Below are positions 57,163-64,000 of a stretch of DNA of 64,000 nt, one piece after another. The DNA is from Bombardia bombarda (Eukaryota; Ascomycota; Sordariomycetes; Sordariales; Lasiosphaeriaceae): the NCBI GenBank assembly GCA_030512295.1, contig JAULSR010000003.1, positions 2,852,001-2,916,000 on the forward strand, given 5' to 3'. Both the position numbers and the translations under genes were made by a program. How positions within the stretch are numbered: the first letter of the stretch is position 1; each line of letters begins with the position of its first letter. The notes under the pieces are model-generated. The model worked only from the letters and a program-made list of their open reading frames with translations. It did no database searches and was not told where the DNA came from.

Positions 57163-60100
57163 TCACCTCCCCGCCTCCACCACCGCCGAAGGCATCAACC
57201 CCTGTTGCTTGTGTCCCTTTCTCTCTTCTTCCTCCTCCTCCCCATCCTCGTAAATCTTCTCCTCAATTATCTCCCCCGGCCCCATCACAATCGGGCTGAA
57301 GGCATCCACCTCCTCCACTCCATCATCACCAACCACCCTCCCACCGCCGCCACCACCACCACCACCCCCATCCTCATCCTCCTCAGCATCCTCATCAACC
57401 TCCTGAATCGCCATCTCCCCGCTCCTCCTCCCCAGCCCGCTCGCGCTCGCACTCCTAGAATGGCTCGCAGACCCTCCACTCCCGCTGCTCCTCGCATTAT
57501 CCCTACCGCCCAGCAAACTTAGCGACGGCCCCTTGAAGATATTCTTCTTCCTCTTGGCAAACATAATCCCGTGACCACCCCCAGGGGGGTTGCCAAACCC
57601 GCCTGCAAAGGGGTTCGGGCTGCCCGGCGGCTGCATGTACGCGTTATGTGGCTGCTGCTGCTGCTGCTGCTGCATGACCGATGCCGAGGTGGCGTTCATG
57701 CGGTCGTTGTAGCTGGGCACCGTCTCGTTGAAGATGCTCATGGGCATGGGCGGTCCGGAGCGGTCGCGCACGAGGCGGATGTTGCTGGGGAAGCTGCCCG
57801 ACGTGGGCGTCGCAGGCAGGACCTTGACCGAGTGATGAGGGCTACGGGTGTTTTGCATCGGCGTCTTGGAGACGGACGTGGAGACGGAGCCGTTGGACGA
57901 CGTCGAGCTGGCCTTGCTGTGGCTGTGGTGGTGAGCGTGGTGGAGAGAGCGGATGGAAGAGACGGATGACGAGGTCGACTTGCGGCCGCGCAGGCCTGTG
58001 CCCGAGGCTCGCCGGACGGTCGAACGGGGTGTCAGAGGCGAGGGAGATATAGATTGGCGCTTGTACGAGTTCGAGGTTTGTACGCGCGGACGGTGGGATG
58101 TTTGAGACGGGGCGGAAAAGGTAGGGGAGATGGCGCTGTGAATAGAACTTGAGGGTAGGGAGGATGACCCCTTGCCTGCGTAGCCATTGGCGACCACCCC
58201 CTTAGGGAGGCCAGCTGACGTAACGGGCATGGCAGAGTTGCCTGCGGGATATTTGCTCGTCTGCGGGCGTGGGCTGTTCTCCTTGACCTTCCTATCACTT
58301 CCTCCCCCAGCTGGCTTGTCCCCTAGATTGGGTGCTGATTGATTGCCATTGTTGCTCTTATTGGCGTTTCTGTGTCGTCGAGTGTTCTCAAATAGCCAGT
58401 GGGTCCAGTTCTTCCACTGGTTAATGATTGCCTGAGATGACCGTTTCCGGACCTTCTTCTGATCATTTGACTGAGAGGTGCTATTAGCATTCAGGGCGTC
58501 GCTTGTGGTGACTAGATGGAGAGTCGAGCCCCTGGATCGCGCACTCCGCAGGACTCCTTCCTTAGGCGGAGGTAGCGGTTTACGATGCCTCGATGAGCTT
58601 ACAGATCTTATCGAGTCTTTGTCGATCGGAGGGGGCGGGGTTTCGCCGTCTGGACTGAGATTCCCGTTGGCGGTCTTGACGAGATCAGACAGACCAGGCA
58701 TATCGGGGATCGTCAAGTTAGGATAATACCCGCTCCTCCTCTCACTTCGACCCCGTGTTCGCGGGAGCGGCCCATCTGAAACCTTGCCGAACTGGGACTC
58801 TTCAACCGTTGCCAACGCGTTGAGTCGACTCGAAGCCTGCGAAAAACGTCTCGAGCTTCTGTTCTCTGCTTCCTTCTCCTTTCGTTTCCTCTCCCTTCTC
58901 AGTGCTTTCCTGCCCTCCTTTTCGATTAATAATGTCCACCAGCCGGCAAGGACATCGCATTTCTGGGCTATGACACTGTCGACTACTGAATCGATGTCAA
59001 CTCCAGCGCCCCGCATCCGTTGTAACGTCTCCTTTTCGAGCGGAGTCGAGAACGGTGACGGTTGTTGGATCTTCAGGATCTCTTGCTGTTGGAACGCATT
59101 GTCGGCCAGGAACGGATGCGCAAGGATGTCGGGTAGTGTAGGTCGGATTAAAGGGCGTTTCGAAAGCAGTGCTTTTAACAGAGACAGGGCATCTGGTGGT
59201 ATGTGATCTGGGTAGGATGGCTCTTGGATTAGAATCTTGGATCTTGTGACGCCGTCGTCATCGTCGTCAAATGGTAGCTCCCCGCAGAGTAGGGCATATA
59301 GAATAACGCCCAAGCTCCATACATCCACTTTTTCGCCTGCATACTTCTCGCCCTTGAGCATCTCTGGAGCCGAGTAGCAGATGGTGCCGCAAAAGGTCTG
59401 TAGGTAATTGGCCTTGCCCTCGTACTCGCGGGTAAAGCCGAAATCACAGAGCTTGACGTTTTCATTCTTGTCGAGCAGGATGTTCTCCAACTTCAGGTCG
59501 CGGTGGACACATGATTGTTGATGTACGTAGCACACAGCGCCGACTAGTTGGGCAAATATCCTTTGAACCTTGTCGACGGATAGCTTGCCGTGCTTGAGGA
59601 GGTAGTTGTATAGTTCGTCGCCTAGAGCTGGATTTAGAAGAAATATTCAGAGTGGCCAGCCGGCGGGTGCCCGTCTCTTCCATACCTGGACAGTATTCCA
59701 AAACCAACCACACTAGCGTCTCGGTCACTATAACCTCGTACAATCGAGCGATGTGGGGATGGACGAATTGCCGATGGTGGTGAATTTCTCGCGCAAGGTT
59801 CGAGTCGTCCTTGTTGGCCGACTTGAGAACAACCTGCGAGAAGAGCAAGTTAGAGAGAGATTATGGTGCTCGCCAGAATGGCTTGATCGTGCCTTGGAGC
59901 CATTTGTGAGCTTGTGGGTCGCCAAATAGACCTTTCCAAACGACCCTTTGCCGATGAGGCGGCCCAAGGTATAGTTTCCGACAGATTTGAGGTCCTTGCT
60001 CGAGAACTCGCTGCAAATGAGGTGTGGTTAGTGCGGCTCGCGTGGTATGAGGTCGCAAAGGGCTGAGAGCCTACTCGAGAAGCTCTTGGTATGAGTGAGC

Positions 60101-60223
60101 AAGCTGAGTCGGAAGAAATGTCAGCAATCCCGCCTTGAAAGCATATAGGGTGTCTTGATGCGCATGAAAGCATACCTTGGCCTTCCGTCCATGCGCCTCG
60201 GCCTTCACCTTTGCCGTCTGCAT
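57163..60223 (-). CDS. CAMK-type serine/threonine protein kinase (start uncertain)
   Basis: At least 933 aa in five exons: 60223-60176, 60103-60075, 60010-59893, 59833-59686 and 59621-57163. The kinase domain has GKGSFGKV (46-53), catalytic Lys69 in VVLKSA, HRDLKLEN (Asp156), DFG (Asp174) and CGTICYSAPEML. KVDVWSLGVILYALLCGELPF and ILAHPFLAD close the domain. The activation-loop sequence DFGFTREYEG looks like yeast YPL150W-type kinases, but I am not sure of the subgroup. The long C-terminal part is disordered and rich in Ser, with a poly-Gln stretch (near 57655) and a Gly/Asp/Glu-rich end. The third intron (59892-59834) is GC-AG. The ATG at 60223 is the first available, but the same frame stays open and conserved-looking for 33 codons upstream without an ATG (SPHESRPSAAVFHEDQTF), so an upstream exon spliced at 60322 is likely. 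Confidence 0.85.
59834..59892 (-). other. GC-AG intron in the kinase gene
   Basis: 59-nt intron with a GCACGA donor after AAG and a CGCAG acceptor. A CTAAC branch site lies 19 nt before the 3' end. There is no GT in the segment. Removing it joins NGSK to VVLKSANKD in frame across the kinase ATP site. Leaving it in breaks the frame. Confidence 0.8.
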
Positions 60224-62043
60224 CCCTCCACGGCGTAGGAATGAGACCCTGTCCTCATCCGCAGGAAAGGTCTGGTCCTCGTGGAACACGGCCGCCGATG
60301 GCCTCGACTCGTGAGGCGAGAGCTGGAATTGCTATCGATTGCTGGGCCGATGGAAACTAGGGAGGTAGCACTGCAAGCGCATCCGGTAGCAACAGGTAGC
60401 AAGCAAGTAGCGGGCAGGTGATGGTGCTGGATTGGTTGCCGATGCTGACTGACGCCTTTTTGGATCGCGTGAGTCGAGTCTGCCTCGCAAAAGAGCTTTG
60501 GACAGCTGTGCAAGACAATCGGATTCGTGATCGGATCCGTGGATACACCTCGGCCGGCTCTGGAGGTCGTGATTCGTCGGTTTGTCTCGCGAGGCCAATA
60601 CGTGGGCCGACGTGGGTAGGCAGGTTGCGAAGATGTTGCTGTTTAAGGAGGGCTGTGGCGCTCCATCTGGTGGCAGGCAATACCGATGGAGCAGAAGGGG
60701 GCTTTGAAAATTGTTAGCGCGACAGCCCCAGTTCAAGGAAGCTCGATGCTGGGAATTAGCGCCTCTAGGCTGACATTCCGCAGCCCACAGTGGGGTCCCG
60801 CTCCGTTAGAATCTCAAACAAGGCCCCTGGCGATTCGCTGTGGTGTATGTTCATAGATATGGCGTAATTTATCCTGCAAACCGGGAATTTTAGCCCCCTC
60901 AAATGGCACCTTTTGTTTTTTGTTTCATCGTGCGCAGGCCAGGACAGCCTTGTATAGGCAGGCGCCTTTGTAGCCTGTTTCGCTGTTTCGCTGTTTCGCT
61001 AGCTATTCTTTGATAACCAAGGCGTCCTTCTAGCAGAATTCTAGAAGAAACCCTCATTGGCTCGAGATTGGGCAGTTGAGCTTGGTAGGTCCCGCAGATA
61101 ATTTGTTTTAGGGCATCTAGTTCCCACCATGTCCTCCCGCTAGCCGCTGCTCCCTGTCCCTGTTGCCATGCAGGCCTATGGAGGTGGCGCAGTCTTCACT
61201 GTGGCTTGTGATTCTCATTGTGACGAAACGCGATAAACCGTTGCAATTGGCCCCGTCATTACCCGTATTTCCTCCCATGCTTCCCGCTCCTGGGCTTTGA
61301 CCCGAAAGCTTAGGATGGGAAGACTCTGTACTTGATCTCTGAGCTGTGGACGGCTTCTTTGCATCGAGTCGCAGAAAATAACATCTCCGTTTTGCAAGAG
61401 AATTTCCGAGTAAATCTACTATCGATTCCGAAAAATGCATACGTTTGTGTGCGACCACGGTTACACGCAGATCTTCTTCGCCGTGCGTCCCGTGCCGTGG
61501 TCCACCAAGCGACCGCCTTATTAGAGGGTCACATTCCACACAGTCCTCGGCACTTTCCTTTAGTCGCTATGTTCCATCAATAGCAGTCATCCATCACCTT
61601 ACAGTTCAAACTGTTACATTCGGCGTTAAGATACGATCACGCAACTTTCTACGACATGTTTCTTGCGCCAACGAGACAGCCATGTAGCGTAGTAGTCTGT
61701 CTACGAACTATCAATTCTGACATTGCCTGCTGAGACGGATACACACCTCAAAAACGACCTGTCATCATCACAGAAATTGTTCATGATATCCTCATCACAG
61801 TCGGTCAAGATGGCGTCAGCTTCTTGTCTCCTTACTCCTTTCACCTCTGCAGTGGCGCGTCGTCTCTGCTGTATATAGATGGGAAGCCCCCTTCCTACTC
61901 TCCGTCATTGTCACAGCTACAAGACCACAGCTACCTCAATACCACAGGCTAAAGGCAAAGAACAAGGCCAGGTAGACACGGCACCTCCGGCCATCTCCAC
62001 CCCACACATCCTTCCCATCCTAACCACAAGGAGGAGCAACACA
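60224..62043. promoter_or_regulatory. divergent intergenic region kinase/NUDIX
   Basis: About 1.8 kb between the kinase start and the NUDIX start. The first 100-300 bp probably hold the missing 5' exon or leader of the kinase. The last 150 bp, CA- and CC-rich, look like the NUDIX leader. Short ORFs at 61117-61687 are not convincing. Confidence 0.45.
60975..60998. repeat. three tandem CTGTTTCG units
   Basis: Three perfect 8-bp copies in the divergent intergenic region, followed by CT and then AGC. Confidence 0.7.
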
Positions 62044-62773
62044 ATGTCAACTCCTCCTTCCCCCCTCCAAATCTCCTCCCTCCTCCTCGCCGCCGACTTC
62101 TACCTCGCTAGCGGCACCGTCACCGTCGACCCGACCCGCCGCAAAGTCCTCATCATCCGCGACCGCCTGACCAACACGTACCAGCTCCCGCGCGGCCGCA
62201 AAGACTGGGGCGAGCCCCTCGAGACCACCGCCGTGCGGGAGACCCTCGAGGAGACGGGCTCCTACGCCACCCTCCTCCCAGTCCCGCTCGCCACCCGCTC
62301 CACCGCCCCGGCCGCCGCAACAAGGGACCCGACCCATCGGCACCATGCTGCGGTCCGCGGTGCCCAGTTCGACCCCTCGGGCGACGTCCTGCTGGGCGGC
62401 ACCGCCCGCCTGACTGAACCTGTTGCGCTGATGCAGCACTACCAGCCCAGCGGCGCCCTAGCGGTGGTGTTGTGGTACGTGGCTGTGGGCGATAGCTGCG
62501 CGACGCTTGAGCGCGGGATGCAGATGGCGGATGAGGACTTTGAGGCGAGCTGGGTCGATTATAGCGAGGCGCCAGGGTTGATGGTGAACCATGACTGTTA
62601 GTGGTCTCTGTGATGATTTCTGCTCCTTGTCCATCTATCTCCCTCTACAACAGGCGGTGTCGACCATGACTGATCCACTCCGTCTTTCGTATCCAGATGC
62701 CCAAGTTTTGCGACGTGCATTGGAGCTGGTCCGCACAGTCGAAGCAATGGACAACAGGGCGGCGACAAAGTAG
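62044..62773 (+). CDS. NUDIX hydrolase family protein
   Basis: Predicted 219 aa in two exons (62044-62583 and 62654-62773). A perfect Nudix box lies at residues 51-72, GRKDWGEPLETTAVRETLEETG (G-x5-E-x7-RE-x2-EE-x-G), with the usual beta strands around it (RKVLIIRDRLTNTYQLPRG). NUDIX enzymes cleave nucleoside diphosphates linked to another group. The substrate is not predictable here. The frame is open upstream to 61879, but the ATG at 62044 follows ACACA and starts just before the fold. If the intron (GTGAAC donor) is not removed, the protein ends after GLMVNHDC. The spliced form ends in QVLRRALELVRTVEAMDN, which looks like the closing helix of this family, so I prefer it. Confidence 0.82.
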
Positions 62774-63255
62774 TGTCCAAGCCAGGGCCTCCAAGAGCCA
62801 AGGAATAAGACAGCAGATAAATAGACTACCTAAGATGCAAATAAGATCCGTAGTAAATCGTCTTCTGGCCCTTTGAACAGCCACGCCAAACAAGATCTTG
62901 ATACCTATGGTTATATCTTGCGAGATACAAAACACTACTCGTCGTTTGACCACTCCTGACAATCAGATACAAAATAGAGGAACAATGGTAAAGAAATCTC
63001 CTGAAGCTGAGAAGCATCATATCGAAAGTAGCTGTGCAGTGCGTGCATCATCAGCTCACCCCGCCCCCGTTCTAAACTGGAATAACCGAACCCGGCCACA
63101 TACAAGCGAGAACTCAAACCCGTTATCCCACCAAGGCCCCTGGTTGCCATCCACAACCCCATCATTAAACAACAAGAATAACCGTAGTAATAGTAGTAAT
63201 AAAGAAGCACACAACCTTACTCACCTTTAAACTCCATCAAAACCACTCTATCACC
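62774..63255. other. convergent intergenic region, no gene recognised
   Basis: 482 bp between two gene ends, with AAC/AAT-rich words near 63165-63215. Two 3' UTRs are expected. No gene seen. Confidence 0.45.
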
Positions 63256-64000
63256 TCACCCAGCAGCAGTCCCACTCGCACCCTTACTCCCCTCCGCCGC
63301 CGACGACGACCCCCCACCGCCACTACCACTGCCACCCCCAATGTACTCCCTCAACAGATGCGGATCCTGAATGACATCAAACGCCCTCTCCTTCTTACTC
63401 TTGACCGCCGTGTCAGCCTCGTTCCGCTCCACATCCCCCAGCCTGCTCTCGTCGTCCGAGCTGAAGCTGCTATTGCTCGGGCTGCGGTTCAGCACCATCC
63501 TGATCTGCTTGCCCTCCTTCTTCTTGATCTCCCTCTGCGCCTTCTTCATCTCCTGCAGCTTGTCGTCCTCACAATGCATCGTCACCACGCCCAACCCCGG
63601 AAAATTGTCCTCCAGAAACCCCTTGAGGTCGGGCAGGATCGACTTGTCGGGCCGGTACGTGCCGCTGTCGTTGTCGATGATGAGCTGGTAGTGGCGGGGC
63701 TCACGCGGCGGCGGCGCGTGCGGCGGGCCGCCGGGCAGGTCCTGCTCCGGGTGGGTGGGCTCGTCGGGCTCGGGGTCCGAGGCGGCGTCGGCGTGCTTGA
63801 GGCGGCGGATGAAGAACTCGCCCGAGCAGGCGATGTAGGTGGCCACGTCCGAGTGCATCGTGTGCTTGGAGAGCAGGTCGATGCCGAACTCCTTGCCCGT
63901 CTCGGTGAAGCGGAAGAGCCCGTCGAGCGTGATGACGTAGGTGAAGATGCGTCCGCCCTCGTCAAAGTGCGCCATCTTGAGGAACTGGATCGAGGCTTCG
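63256..64000 (-). CDS. conserved protein of unknown function, 5' part outside window
   Basis: The frame is open from the right edge to a stop at 63256, about 247 codons, so the N-terminus is missing. Visible parts are EASIQFLKMAHFDEGGRIFTYVITLDG, with RFTETGKEFGIDLLSKHTMH and ACSGEFFIRRL after it. A Pro-rich link follows (PGGPPHAPPPREPRHY), then a compact segment (LIIDNDSGTYRPDK, LKGFLEDNFPGLGVVTMHCE). A basic helix (LQEMKKAQREIKKKEGKQ), then a phosphosite-like SPSNSSFSSDDES and AFDVIQDPHLLREYI, precede a Gly/Ser-rich end. It looks like a conserved filamentous-fungal protein, but I cannot name a function. An internal ATG lies at 63975. Confidence 0.7.
   Translation of the reverse strand, partial: EASIQFLKMAHFDEGGRIFTYVITLDGLFRFTETGKEFGIDLLSKHTMHSDVATYIACSGEFFIRRLKHADAASDPEPDEPTHPEQDLPGGPPHAPPPREPRHYQLIIDNDSGTYRPDKSILPDLKGFLEDNFPGLGVVTMHCEDDKLQEMKKAQREIKKKEGKQIRMVLNRSPSNSSFSSDDESRLGDVERNEADTAVKSKKERAFDVIQDPHLLREYIGGGSGSGGGGSSSAAEGSKGASGTAAG

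Overview
This is a gene-dense stretch of a filamentous ascomycete genome (Pezizomycotina, probably Sordariomycetes). The evidence is short GT-AG introns of about 50-120 bp, CT-rich promoters, fungal-specific families (alpha-1,3-glucan synthase, Zn2Cys6 regulators, GH76 cell-wall protein), and housekeeping proteins that look like those of Neurospora relatives. There are no operons. I found no tRNA or rRNA gene, no transposon and no CRISPR array. Eighteen protein genes are supported, one of them cut by the right edge. Exon boundaries were worked out by hand from reading frame, splice signals and family conservation.

Left part (1-8.5 kb): a DEK_C/SWIB chromatin protein on the minus strand, then a single-exon FAD monooxygenase on the plus strand that converges on a Zn2Cys6 transcription factor. 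A palindromic CGG-N5-CCG site lies in the monooxygenase promoter, so the two genes may form a small regulator-enzyme pair.

Accessory part (9-21.3 kb): four minus-strand genes with no recognised function, with a GH76 mannosidase-like cell-wall gene (DCW1/DFG5 type) on the plus strand among them. Three of the four (11093-11737, 16372-18243, 19344-21281) share one uncharacterised N-terminal domain marked by F/W-x-W-F-G-H-E-x-F-W and [LV]-[IV]-D-x-W-x-x-F-[LV] motifs. Two of them add a disordered middle and a long coiled-coil tail. The third is the bare domain. This local family is the most novel item in the window.

Core part (24.4-50.5 kb): alpha-1,3-glucan synthase (about 2356 aa, 7 exons, preceded by a 3.1-kb intergenic region and a tiny uORF), COX23, the NatB subunit NAA25/MDM20, ILM1, the geranylgeranyltransferase-I beta subunit CDC43, a secreted-type M20 peptidase broken by a one-base frameshift, the methionine-salvage enzyme MRI1, and the TRAPP-II subunit TRS130. 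The TRS130 stop codon lies in the first unit of a 10-bp minisatellite.

Right part (52-64 kb): a second Zn2Cys6 regulator, a possible small acylated cysteine-rich protein, a CAMK-type protein kinase with a GC-AG intron, a NUDIX hydrolase, and the C-terminal part of a conserved protein of unknown function.
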